In this document: positions 25,752-33,561 of the stretch, one piece after another
How positions within the stretch are numbered: position 1 is the first letter of the stretch
How the letters are laid out: every line of letters begins with the position of its first letter
Assembly: GCA_902783775.1 (NCBI GenBank)
Contig: CACZSI010000035.1
Coordinates: 1 to 62,358 of the forward strand
Reading direction: 5' to 3'
DNA: 62,358 bases
From: an uncultured Lachnospiraceae bacterium
GTDB taxonomy: Bacteria; Bacillota; Clostridia; Lachnospirales; Lachnospiraceae
Notes under the pieces: generated by a model
What the model was told of the DNA's origin: nothing
What the model saw: only the letters and a program-made list of their open reading frames with translations
Databases searched by the model: none
Program-made: the position numbers and the translations under genes

Positions 25752-25760
25752 TGATATAAT
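25752..25760 (+). promoter_or_regulatory. Extended -10 promoter
   Basis: TGATATAAT matches an extended -10 (TG-n-TATAAT). The -35 region (25732-25737) is poor. Confidence 0.5.
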
Positions 25761-25863
25761 TAAAAAGATTGTTTATTATGTTCGGAAAAATTGATTGTCA
25801 TAGTCCGAGACAGTAAAAAAATATAAATTGATAAATTTATATAGGCAATAAGTGGGAGGAACA

Positions 25864-27693
25864 ATGAATATTAAAGATATAAAAATTGAAAGAGGAAATC
25901 CATTAATAATGGGAGCGACTGTAGTGGGAGACGCAGTTAATTTCGCTATAAACGCCAGCTTAGGTAGCAAGTGCGAATTAATCTTATATAAAAAGAATAG
26001 CGCCCAGGAGTCATTAAGAATTCCATTTGAGAATGCTCAGCGAATTGGAACTGTCTACGCCATGACTATATCAGGTTTCGATTATCATGAATATGATTAT
26101 AATTTTTCCATTGACGGTAACATAGTAACTGATGAATATGCTAAGGCTTTAAACGGCAAGAAGGAGTGGGGAAAGGTCCCTGAGTCCTTAAGAGGAATTA
26201 TTGTCAGCGATGAGTTTGATTGGGGAGATGACGCCCCACTAAAATATCCTTTCGAGGACACCATTCTATATAGATTGCACGTAAGAGGTTTTACAAAGCA
26301 CAGCAGTTCTAAGGTTAAGCATAAGGGAACATACAGAGGAATTATTGAAAAGATTCCTTACCTAAAAGAATTAGGAATTACTATGATTGAGCTGATGCCT
26401 GCCTATGAATTTAATGAGGTTAAGGCTGAGGAATATACATCTATGCGCGGACAGTTTTCTATCCAGAACCCTGTACTTAATTATTGGGGATACACAGATG
26501 GATATACATTTGCGCCTAAATCTGCCTTCTCTTCTGAGAGTAATCCGGGAGATGAGGTTAAAGAATTTAAAACAATGGTTAGGGAACTTCACAAGAACGG
26601 AATCGAAGTTTCCATGGAGTTTTTCTTCCCTGAGGGAAGTAATCCTAATATGATAAGAGATTGCCTACATTATTGGGTAATGAATTATAGAATTGACGGT
26701 ATTCATATTAACTGCGAGGAAGCGGTAATGCGCTTAATTCAGACTGACAATTTATTGTGCACTACTAAGATTTTCACTTACAGTTTTCCGTCAGATACAG
26801 ATTTCTACAATGCCAATAGAGGAACTAGAAATCTGGCTAACTTTAATGATGACTTTATGGTGGATGCTAGAAAGTTCATTAAGGGCGATGAGGATATGTT
26901 AAATAATATGGCCTACAGAATTAAAGCTAATCCTCCGGGAGCAGCTATGGTTAACTATATTGCTAACCACAATACATTCACATTATATGACTTAGTTTCA
27001 TATGACAGAAAGTATAACGAGGCCAATGGCGAAAATAACCAGGATGGTGCCATCTACAATTACAGCTGGAACTGTGGTGTGGAGGGCGATACTAGAAAAA
27101 GAACCATTATGGATCTTAGAAAGAGACAGATGAAAAATGCTCTATCTCTGGTTTTATTAAGTCAGGGCGTGCCAATGATTTATGCCGGCGATGAGATGGC
27201 TAATTCACAGAAGGGTAATAATAACCCATATTGTTTAGACAATGAAGTTTCATGGACTAACTGGAATACAACAGCTATCGCTAAGCAGATTTTAGAATTT
27301 ACTAAGAAACTTATAGCCTTTAGAAAAGAACACAGAATCCTTCACCAGAAGAATGAGACCAGACAGATGGATTATAAGTCTTTCGGCCAGCCGGATATGT
27401 CATATCACGGAACTAAAGCCTGGTTTGGAGATTTTAGTTCCTTTAACAGACACTTCGCTGCAATGTATTGTGGAAAGTATGCTTTACTGGAAGATGGCGT
27501 GGAAGAAGAGGATATTTATATTGCATATAATATGTATTGGAAGCCTCAGCAGTTCGGTATTCCTACAGCCCGAGACGGAAAAAAATGGGAAGTAGCTTTC
27601 TCCACTAATATGATTGTAGATAAAGAAAAGAAGGAAATCGGAAAGATGTATTTTGTGCCGGGACGTAGCATCACAGTCTTGGTGGCTAAATAG
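25864..27693 (+). CDS. GH13 isoamylase/GlgX-like protein lacking catalytic residues
   Basis: A 609-residue relative of glycogen-debranching enzymes: an N-terminal early-set beta domain (about 1-105), then the (beta/alpha)8 barrel with LYRLHVRGFTKH, LNYWGYTDGYTFAPKSAF and the GlgX-like NEANGENNQDGAIYNYSWNC stretch, then a C-terminal beta domain. The four GH13 catalytic regions are eroded. The nucleophile segment reads IHIN (280-283), with His for Arg and Asn for Asp. No Glu occurs in the acid/base segment (about 298-312). HD of region IV is HN (369-370). The DxxxxNH of region I is absent (VSMEFFFPEG). The protein therefore probably lacks hydrolase activity but stays intact and well translated (GGGAGGA before the ATG at 25864), so it may bind glycogen or starch-like glucan or regulate another enzyme. 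The TraX gene starts 8 bp after the stop. Confidence 0.85.
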   Translation: MNIKDIKIERGNPLIMGATVVGDAVNFAINASLGSKCELILYKKNSAQESLRIPFENAQRIGTVYAMTISGFDYHEYDYNFSIDGNIVTDEYAKALNGKKEWGKVPESLRGIIVSDEFDWGDDAPLKYPFEDTILYRLHVRGFTKHSSSKVKHKGTYRGIIEKIPYLKELGITMIELMPAYEFNEVKAEEYTSMRGQFSIQNPVLNYWGYTDGYTFAPKSAFSSESNPGDEVKEFKTMVRELHKNGIEVSMEFFFPEGSNPNMIRDCLHYWVMNYRIDGIHINCEEAVMRLIQTDNLLCTTKIFTYSFPSDTDFYNANRGTRNLANFNDDFMVDARKFIKGDEDMLNNMAYRIKANPPGAAMVNYIANHNTFTLYDLVSYDRKYNEANGENNQDGAIYNYSWNCGVEGDTRKRTIMDLRKRQMKNALSLVLLSQGVPMIYAGDEMANSQKGNNNPYCLDNEVSWTNWNTTAIAKQILEFTKKLIAFRKEHRILHQKNETRQMDYKSFGQPDMSYHGTKAWFGDFSSFNRHFAAMYCGKYALLEDGVEEEDIYIAYNMYWKPQQFGIPTARDGKKWEVAFSTNMIVDKEKKEIGKMYFVPGRSITVLVAK

Positions 27694-27701
27694 GAGTTTT
27701 A

Positions 27702-28436
27702 ATGTATAAATTTAAAGAAAACATACTAAATAGCTTTGGCCTTACGAATTTTCAATTAAAATTATTGGCCTTGATATTTATGTTATGTGATCATATTGCA
27801 ATTAAATTTTTAGATAAAAATACTTTATATTACTTAATGCGAACAATCGGAAGGCTTAGTTTTCCGATTTTTGCTTTTTTATTGGCGGAAGGATTTCTAA
27901 AAACTAAAAACAGAAAAAAGCATGCTATATTACTAGGAGTGTTTGCTCTTATATCAGAACCGATTTATGACTTATTTAACAAGGGCGGATTAGACTTTAC
28001 TAAGTTCAATGTATTGTTCACATTTCTATCAGGCTACATCCTTCTATGGCTTATAGAATTAATAGAAATAGACTGTAAATTCTTTAAAAGCTATATGTTA
28101 AAGTATGCCGCTAAAGTAGCAGTATTTCTAGTTATAGCATTTATCACAATGCAATTAAATTTTGAGTACAATATAGCCGGAATATTAATGATTTTATTAT
28201 TCTATAATTTCCACTTGGAAAAAAGTGAAAAAGTTAAAGACTTGGTAAATGCCGGCACAGTTATAGGTGTTAACACCTTATTGTTTTCTAGAAGCATCCA
28301 GTGGTTTGGAGCACTTTCAGCTGTTTTTATTTACTTATATAATGGAAAGCCGGGAAGTACTAAAAAATATAAATATCTATTCTACATATTTTATCCAATG
28401 CACTTGTTAGTTCTATGGGGGATTTCTAAAATCTAA
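27702..28436 (+). CDS. TraX-family membrane protein
   Basis: The 244-residue integral membrane protein has about seven hydrophobic helices and the TraX signature: KLLALIFMLCDHIAI near the N-terminus and GRLSFPIFAFLLAEGF after it, with FYIFYPMHLLVLW at the C-terminus. TraX acetylates F pilin in E. coli; Firmicute homologues are unrelated to conjugation here and their substrate is unknown, possibly an acyl transfer to a surface glycan. It is in an apparent two-gene operon with the GH13-like gene. Confidence 0.88.
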   Translation: MYKFKENILNSFGLTNFQLKLLALIFMLCDHIAIKFLDKNTLYYLMRTIGRLSFPIFAFLLAEGFLKTKNRKKHAILLGVFALISEPIYDLFNKGGLDFTKFNVLFTFLSGYILLWLIELIEIDCKFFKSYMLKYAAKVAVFLVIAFITMQLNFEYNIAGILMILLFYNFHLEKSEKVKDLVNAGTVIGVNTLLFSRSIQWFGALSAVFIYLYNGKPGSTKKYKYLFYIFYPMHLLVLWGISKI

Positions 28437-28450
28437 TCCCCCATTTTTTT
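28415..28450 (+). terminator. Terminator overlapping the traX stop codon
   Basis: ATGGGGGATT / AATCCCCCAT 10-bp perfect stem followed by seven Ts; the 5' arm lies inside the coding region. Confidence 0.9.
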
Positions 28451-28620
28451 ATGCCATAAAATCATATCTTACATATATGAAATCTTAGAATATCCCAATA
28501 CTTAGCTAAAAATGATACAAAACAAAAAGTGATAAAAAAATGATGGTTTTTAAAAACGGCCAATAAAAATTATGCACTTTTTATGAAAAAATAAGTCTTT
28601 TCATTGTTTTTTTATGGAAA

Positions 28621-28655
28621 TATACTAATCTTAGTGATAAAAGGAAACGTTATCA
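28621..28655 (+). promoter_or_regulatory. -10 box and cre-like operator before the glucanase gene
   Basis: TATACT (28621-28626) is a plausible -10. Downstream, AGGAAACGTTATCA (28642-28655) matches the 14-base CcpA cre consensus TGNAANCGNTNNCA at all fixed positions except the first. A TGATAA-N9-TTATCA dyad surrounds it. The site sits just after the predicted start of transcription, where CcpA or another LacI-family repressor could block it. Confidence 0.55.
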
Positions 28656-28679
28656 AAAAAATAATGAAGGAGAAAAGAA

Positions 28680-30632
28680 ATGAATAAGAAACTTTTAAAG
28701 AAGTTTGGCAGCATAGCTTTAAGCACAGCTATGGCTGTATCAGCACTAACAGTATCAGCTAAGATTGATACAACACAGGTAAAGGCGGCAGCAACACCTA
28801 GCTCTAAGTTAGTATGGAGCGATGAATTTAACGGAAATTCATTGGACACATCAAAGTGGGGTTATGAAACCGGCGGAGGCGGCTGGGGAAATAACGAGTA
28901 CCAGTACTACACAAACAGAACAGATAATGTATATGTAAGTGGCGGATCACTTCATATTAAAGCTAAGAAGGAATCATACGGCGGAAGAAATTACACATCA
29001 GGTCGAATTAACACAGCCGGAAAATTCACAATGACTCACGGATATATTGAGGCTAGAATTGCATTACCATCATGTCAGGGTATTTGGCCTGCTTTCTGGA
29101 TGTTAGGAGCTAACATCGGTAGCGTTGGTTGGCCTGCATGTGGTGAGATTGATATTATGGAAGCTATTAATGCAGAGTCAAAATCATATTGTACATGTCA
29201 CTGGAATGCAAATGGACATGCAGAGTACGGAAATAACATTGGTTTATCTAACAGAACAGGATACCATACATATGCAGTACAGTGGGATGCAAACTACATT
29301 AGAGGTTTCTTAGATGGAAACAAATATTATGAAATGTACATCGGTGGAGGAGCTGGAGATACAGAAGAATTCCAGAGACCATTCCACTTATTATTAAACG
29401 TAGCAGTTTGCGGTAACTGGCCAGGATTCTCAATTGACGAAGGCGCATTACCACAGGAGATGAAGGTAGATTACGTTCGTGTATATCAGGAAAATCCTAA
29501 CTTCTCAAGCTCAGCTGGACAGAGCGTAGACCCTAACAAAGGATCAAATAATACAGGTTCTAACTCAGGATCAAACAATTCTGGTTCAAACAGTGGTTCT
29601 AACACATCTACACCAGCTTCAGGAATGGGAGTTAACTACTCAAACTCTAACACAGCTACAGCTTACGTTAATAACTCTAAATGGGCTGACATCCATTACT
29701 CAGTAAATGGTGGCGGACAGCAGAACGTAAGAATGAATCAGAGCGGTAATAAAGCAACATATAATATTGGCGGATTATCAAACGGAGCTAAGGTTGATTA
29801 CTGGTTCACATACAGTGATACATCAGGATTCGTAAGAGATTCAGCTAAGTATTCATACACACATAAATCAGGTTCATCTAGTTCAGGATCTAACTCAGGT
29901 TCTAACTCAGGTTCAAACAACTCAGGAAGCGTTAGCAACACAGCATCAGGTGATGTTTATGTTTACCAGGACATCAATTACGGTGGAAGAAAAGCTTCTT
30001 TAGGATTAGGAAATTATAACTTAGCAGCTCTTCAGGCTAAGGGATTCAAGAACGATGATTTATCATCAATCAAGGTTCCTTTCGGATACAAGGTTACATT
30101 ATATGATAATGATAATTATGGCGGAGCTTCAAAGGTATTAACAAGTGATTCAAGCTGGATTGGAAATGATTGGAATGACAGAGTTTCATCAATCAAAGTA
30201 GAGAAAGCTAAATATGTAATTAAGAGTAAACACAGTGGAAAAGTATTAGATTGCGCATGGGCTGGAACAGCTAACGGAACTAACGTACAGATTTGCGCAG
30301 CTAATGGAAATGATGCTCAGAAGTGGTATATTAAGCAGAATAGTGACTACAGCTGCACAATCACAAGTGTGCTTTCAGGTAAGGCATTAGACGTTGATGC
30401 TTGGTCAAAAGACAATGGCGCTAACGTTCAATTATGGGATTGTGGAAACAACCAGTCTAACCAGCAGTATTGGATTACAGATTTAGGAAACGGATATTCA
30501 AGCATTATCAATAAGAACAGTAACCTAGCTTTAGATGTAGCAGCTTGGGGAACAGCTGATGGAACAAACGTACATCAGTGGGCATACGCTCAGAATGATA
30601 ATCAGCAGTGGAAATTCGAATTAGCTAACTAG
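28680..30632 (+). CDS. Secreted GH16 beta-glucanase with CBM56-like, beta/gamma-crystallin and ricin-type modules
   Basis: A 650-residue exported enzyme. The signal peptide is followed by a GH16 domain (about 38-280) with the catalytic EIDIME motif (GEIDIMEAIN), as in laminarinases and lichenases that cut beta-1,3 or mixed-linkage glucan. Next are a Ser/Asn/Gly linker; a CBM56-like module (about 318-396, WADIHYSVNGGGQQNVRM); a second Ser/Gly linker; a beta/gamma-crystallin-like domain (about 423-513, with YQDINYGG and YDNDNYGG Greek-key motifs); and a C-terminal ricin-B-type beta-trefoil (about 515-650, with QKWY, QQYW and QQWKF QxW repeats). The ribosome site GAAGGAG is strong. Promoter features suggest carbon-catabolite control. 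Confidence 0.93.
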   Translation: MNKKLLKKFGSIALSTAMAVSALTVSAKIDTTQVKAAATPSSKLVWSDEFNGNSLDTSKWGYETGGGGWGNNEYQYYTNRTDNVYVSGGSLHIKAKKESYGGRNYTSGRINTAGKFTMTHGYIEARIALPSCQGIWPAFWMLGANIGSVGWPACGEIDIMEAINAESKSYCTCHWNANGHAEYGNNIGLSNRTGYHTYAVQWDANYIRGFLDGNKYYEMYIGGGAGDTEEFQRPFHLLLNVAVCGNWPGFSIDEGALPQEMKVDYVRVYQENPNFSSSAGQSVDPNKGSNNTGSNSGSNNSGSNSGSNTSTPASGMGVNYSNSNTATAYVNNSKWADIHYSVNGGGQQNVRMNQSGNKATYNIGGLSNGAKVDYWFTYSDTSGFVRDSAKYSYTHKSGSSSSGSNSGSNSGSNNSGSVSNTASGDVYVYQDINYGGRKASLGLGNYNLAALQAKGFKNDDLSSIKVPFGYKVTLYDNDNYGGASKVLTSDSSWIGNDWNDRVSSIKVEKAKYVIKSKHSGKVLDCAWAGTANGTNVQICAANGNDAQKWYIKQNSDYSCTITSVLSGKALDVDAWSKDNGANVQLWDCGNNQSNQQYWITDLGNGYSSIINKNSNLALDVAAWGTADGTNVHQWAYAQNDNQQWKFELAN

Positions 30633-30701
30633 TATAAACTAGCAGTAGCTTAAATATTTTGGTAATAAGGAATACCTTATTAATAAATTTATAACCCTAT
30701 G

Positions 30702-30740
30702 GAAAAACCCGATGTTTTATGACACCGGGTTTTTCTAATT
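30702..30740 (+). terminator. Terminator of the glucanase gene
   Basis: GAAAAACCCG / CGGGTTTTTC 10-bp stem, the Ts forming part of the 3' arm. A smaller AATAAGG/CCTTATT hairpin lies upstream at 30664-30681. Confidence 0.85.
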
Positions 30741-30768
30741 TTAAGGATATTTTACCTATATCAATACA

Positions 30769-30797
30769 TTGAATGAAAAGCTATTTTTTGGTACAAT
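30769..30797 (+). promoter_or_regulatory. Promoter of trpS
   Basis: TTGAAT (30769-30774), 17-bp spacer, TACAAT (30792-30797). No T-box leader fits between it and trpS. Confidence 0.75.
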
Positions 30798-30831
30798 AGA
30801 AAAGGCTTTATGAACCGAATATTAGGAAAGG

Positions 30832-30870
30832 ATGCGTTTAATACGCGATTTTAAAAATGCTAAACGATAA
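30832..30870 (+). CDS. Possible 12-codon leader frame overlapping the trpS start
   Basis: The only good ribosome site in the trpS leader, AGGAAAGG (30824-30831), abuts an ATG at 30832 that opens a 12-codon frame (MRLIRDFKNAKR) ending at 30870, 14 bases into trpS in another frame. It has no Trp codons. It could couple trpS translation, or be incidental. Confidence 0.35.
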   Translation: MRLIRDFKNAKR

Positions 30871-31867
30871 AAAAGTTTTATATAGTGCAATGCAGTCTAC
30901 AGGAGTTATCACTCTAGGTAACTATATGGGAGCTCTTGATAACTGGATTAAGCTATCAAACGATGATAATTATGATTGTTTTTTCTGCGTGGCTGACTTA
31001 CATTCTTTAACAGTAAGACAGGTTCCTGCAGAGTTAAGAAAAAGGGGAATGGACCTTATAAAATTATATATTGCAGCAGGATTAGATCCTCAGAAGAGCT
31101 GCATTTATTTCCAGTCACATGTCAGTGCTCATGCTGAGCTTGCTTGGATTTTAAATTGCTTTACTTACATGGGTGAGTTAAACAGAATGACACAGTTTAA
31201 GGATAAATCAGCTAAGCATGCTAATAATATTAATGCAGGTTTATTTACATATCCGGCATTAATGGCAGCAGATATTCTATTATACCAGTCTGATTTAGTT
31301 CCTGTAGGTGTGGATCAGAAACAGCATTTAGAGTTAACTAGAGATATTGCACACAGATTCAATGAGATTTACGGAGATGTATTTACTGTTCCTGATGCTT
31401 ATATTGGAAAGACTACAGCTAAGATTCAGAGTTTACAGGATCCGTTAAAGAAGATGTCTAAGTCTGATGAAAATCCTAATGCCAGCATTTTATTAATGGA
31501 TGATACAGATACTATCATTAGAAAGTTTAAGAAAGCTGTTACTGATTCAGTGGGTGAGATTAGATATAGCGATGAGCAGCCGGGTATTAAAAACTTAATT
31601 AATATTTACGGAGCTGTTAACAATAAAACACCGGAGGAAGTGGTTAAAGAATTCGAAGGAAAGGGATATGGCGATTTTAAATTAGCAGTAGGCGAGAGCG
31701 TGGCTGACAGATTTAAGCCAATTCATGAGAAATTCGACCAGCTATCTAAGGAAAAAGATTATCTACATAAAATCTTAAAAGAAAATGACGAAAAAGCAGC
31801 TTATTATGCTAATAAAACTCTTAGAAAAGTTAAGAAAAAAGTGGGATTGGTAGAGAATTTTAGATAA
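30857..31867 (+). CDS. trpS: Tryptophanyl-tRNA synthetase
   Basis: A 336-residue class Ic synthetase charging tRNA-Trp. It has the HIGH-like segment STGVITLGNYMGAL at the N-terminus, a VGVDQKQHLELTRDIA segment that binds substrate, and the KMSKS loop KKMSKSDENPNASI (about 196-209). Family alignment supports the start MLNDKKVLYSAMQSTG at 30857, but the only Shine-Dalgarno sequence is about 26 bases upstream. A small GCGT-N5-ACGC hairpin (30834-30846) in between may bring them closer. It has its own promoter and terminator. Confidence 0.95.
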   Translation: MLNDKKVLYSAMQSTGVITLGNYMGALDNWIKLSNDDNYDCFFCVADLHSLTVRQVPAELRKRGMDLIKLYIAAGLDPQKSCIYFQSHVSAHAELAWILNCFTYMGELNRMTQFKDKSAKHANNINAGLFTYPALMAADILLYQSDLVPVGVDQKQHLELTRDIAHRFNEIYGDVFTVPDAYIGKTTAKIQSLQDPLKKMSKSDENPNASILLMDDTDTIIRKFKKAVTDSVGEIRYSDEQPGIKNLINIYGAVNNKTPEEVVKEFEGKGYGDFKLAVGESVADRFKPIHEKFDQLSKEKDYLHKILKENDEKAAYYANKTLRKVKKKVGLVENFR

Positions 31868-31888
31868 ATTTAATATGAAATATGATGT

Positions 31889-31926
31889 AAAAGTGGTGAG
31901 TTTAATTATAGACGAGCCACTTTTTT
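31889..31926 (+). terminator. Terminator of trpS
   Basis: AAAAGTGG / CCACTTTT stem with a 20-base loop, followed by more Ts. Confidence 0.8.
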
Positions 31927-32007
31927 GATGCTATAATTTAAGTAAGATTTAGGTCGATACGAGGGAAAATTGCATATAAAAAGGAGCTAATCCGGAAAGG
32001 AGAAGCT

Positions 32008-33561
32008 ATGAAGAGATGGATTGTTTTTATCCTATCGATTGCGTTTTGTATTGCTCCTTTTAGTGACATTGGGGTTAAGGCAGAAACTATCGATGGAAGT
32101 AACGAGAAAATCAGCGAGATTATCATAAATGATGATTATGTATCCGATGAAGATAAGGATACAGTTATTGCTGATATTAAGGCTTCGGCTAAAAAGATTA
32201 TTGTAAAGAGTAGCGCTCAGATTTCATCGGAAAACGAATTAGTTAATTATATTAGAGAACAGTTAAAGAAGAGAAATGAAAGTATATCAGTAGAATTTAT
32301 GGCAGATAATATGTCTTCATGGAATGGAGATGCGTCAGGATATTTTGATGTTGTTATGGATAAGGTAATTGAAGAGACTGATGATCCATACGGTGGCGAT
32401 TATATTACTAGACATATTTTAGCATATGAGATGTCAGGCCAGATTACCACTGACAGATATGGAAAAGTAAAGATTAGATATAATATCTCAGCTTCATTTT
32501 TATCTACTGCTAGTCAGGAGGATCAGGTTAAAAATTATGTTGATAATAAAACTTCAGAATTAGGTTTAAAATCTAATACTAAATCTAATATAGAAAAATT
32601 AAAAGCTATTTATGATTGCGTAAGAACTAATAATACATATGATTATAATGCAGCTAATGCGGATGATAGTCAGATAGCTGATTACTATTATTCATACACC
32701 GCCTACGGTGCAGCTATTGTAGGAAGAAGCGTATGTCAGGGTTATTCATCATTAGTTTATGCGCTATGTAAAACTGCAGGAATACCGGTAAGATTTGTAA
32801 ATAGTAACGAACATGGATGGAATATTGTATCCATTGATGGCGGAAAGAGTTACTATAATATCGATGCTACTTGGGATGACACAGGTGATGACATATTAAA
32901 GCATAAATATTTTTTAAAGAGTGATGATGATATTAAAATAGGAAATACATCTCATAATAAGACTTATGAATTTAATACGGCATCCTTTAAAAATAGTTAT
33001 CCTATGGCTAAGTATTCGTATTATAATTACGAAATTACTGAAGATAAGCATATTGGAAGATGTGCTTATAACAATGAAATCGAGGTTGATGAAAATCATA
33101 AGTGGGTGACAGTTAATGGCGATACTTACTGCGATAAATGTGGATATGGCAGAAATCAGGATATAGAAGTTACCACTAAAAATGACAATAATCTAAATGA
33201 TAATGATCATGACATTTATGAGCTTTTAAATGATACATCAGATAAAAATGACTCAGTAGATGTTATAAAAAAAGAAATACAGGGAAAGAAAGCTAGTATT
33301 TCTAAGGTATCAAGAGTATCAAAAACTAAGATTAAGCTTTCCATTAAAAAAATTAAGGGAGTTAGTAAATATCAGATTCAGATAGCTAAATCTAAGAAAT
33401 TTAAGAAAAAACAGATAGTTTTTAAAAAGACAGTGGGAACAAAAGCTGTTATTAAGTCTAAGAAATTAAAGACTAAAAAACTATTTATAAGATGTAGAGG
33501 CTACTATAAATCTGATGGTAAGATTTACTATAGTGCTTGGTCTAAGAGTAAAAAAATATAA
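32008..33561 (+). CDS. Secreted transglutaminase-like protein with Fn3-like C-terminus
   Basis: A 517-residue exported protein with a signal peptide ending near VKAE. A mostly helical N-terminal half precedes a transglutaminase-core domain (about 185-320). The Cys-His-Asp triad is visible in GRSVCQGYSSLVYALCKTAG, NSNEHGWNIV and YYNIDATWDD. A Cys pair follows (YCDKCGYGR), then a Lys-rich Fn3-like module. Such proteins may cross-link or cleave cell-surface proteins or bind peptidoglycan peptides. The C-terminus (YYSAWSKSKKI) stops a few residues before the KVKIKK-type ending of related modules, and the gene abuts a 5'-truncated CotH gene, so its last codons may have been altered by a deletion. 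Confidence 0.85.
   Translation: MKRWIVFILSIAFCIAPFSDIGVKAETIDGSNEKISEIIINDDYVSDEDKDTVIADIKASAKKIIVKSSAQISSENELVNYIREQLKKRNESISVEFMADNMSSWNGDASGYFDVVMDKVIEETDDPYGGDYITRHILAYEMSGQITTDRYGKVKIRYNISASFLSTASQEDQVKNYVDNKTSELGLKSNTKSNIEKLKAIYDCVRTNNTYDYNAANADDSQIADYYYSYTAYGAAIVGRSVCQGYSSLVYALCKTAGIPVRFVNSNEHGWNIVSIDGGKSYYNIDATWDDTGDDILKHKYFLKSDDDIKIGNTSHNKTYEFNTASFKNSYPMAKYSYYNYEITEDKHIGRCAYNNEIEVDENHKWVTVNGDTYCDKCGYGRNQDIEVTTKNDNNLNDNDHDIYELLNDTSDKNDSVDVIKKEIQGKKASISKVSRVSKTKIKLSIKKIKGVSKYQIQIAKSKKFKKKQIVFKKTVGTKAVIKSKKLKTKKLFIRCRGYYKSDGKIYYSAWSKSKKI

Noticed and set aside
26405..26653. Alternative-frame open frames within the GH13-like gene
   Set aside because: They are shadows of a well-supported coding frame without ribosome sites.
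30640..30856. Possible T-box leader before trpS
   Set aside because: Only about 60 bases lie between the promoter and trpS, with no specifier loop or T-box sequence; the nearby hairpin is the glucanase terminator.
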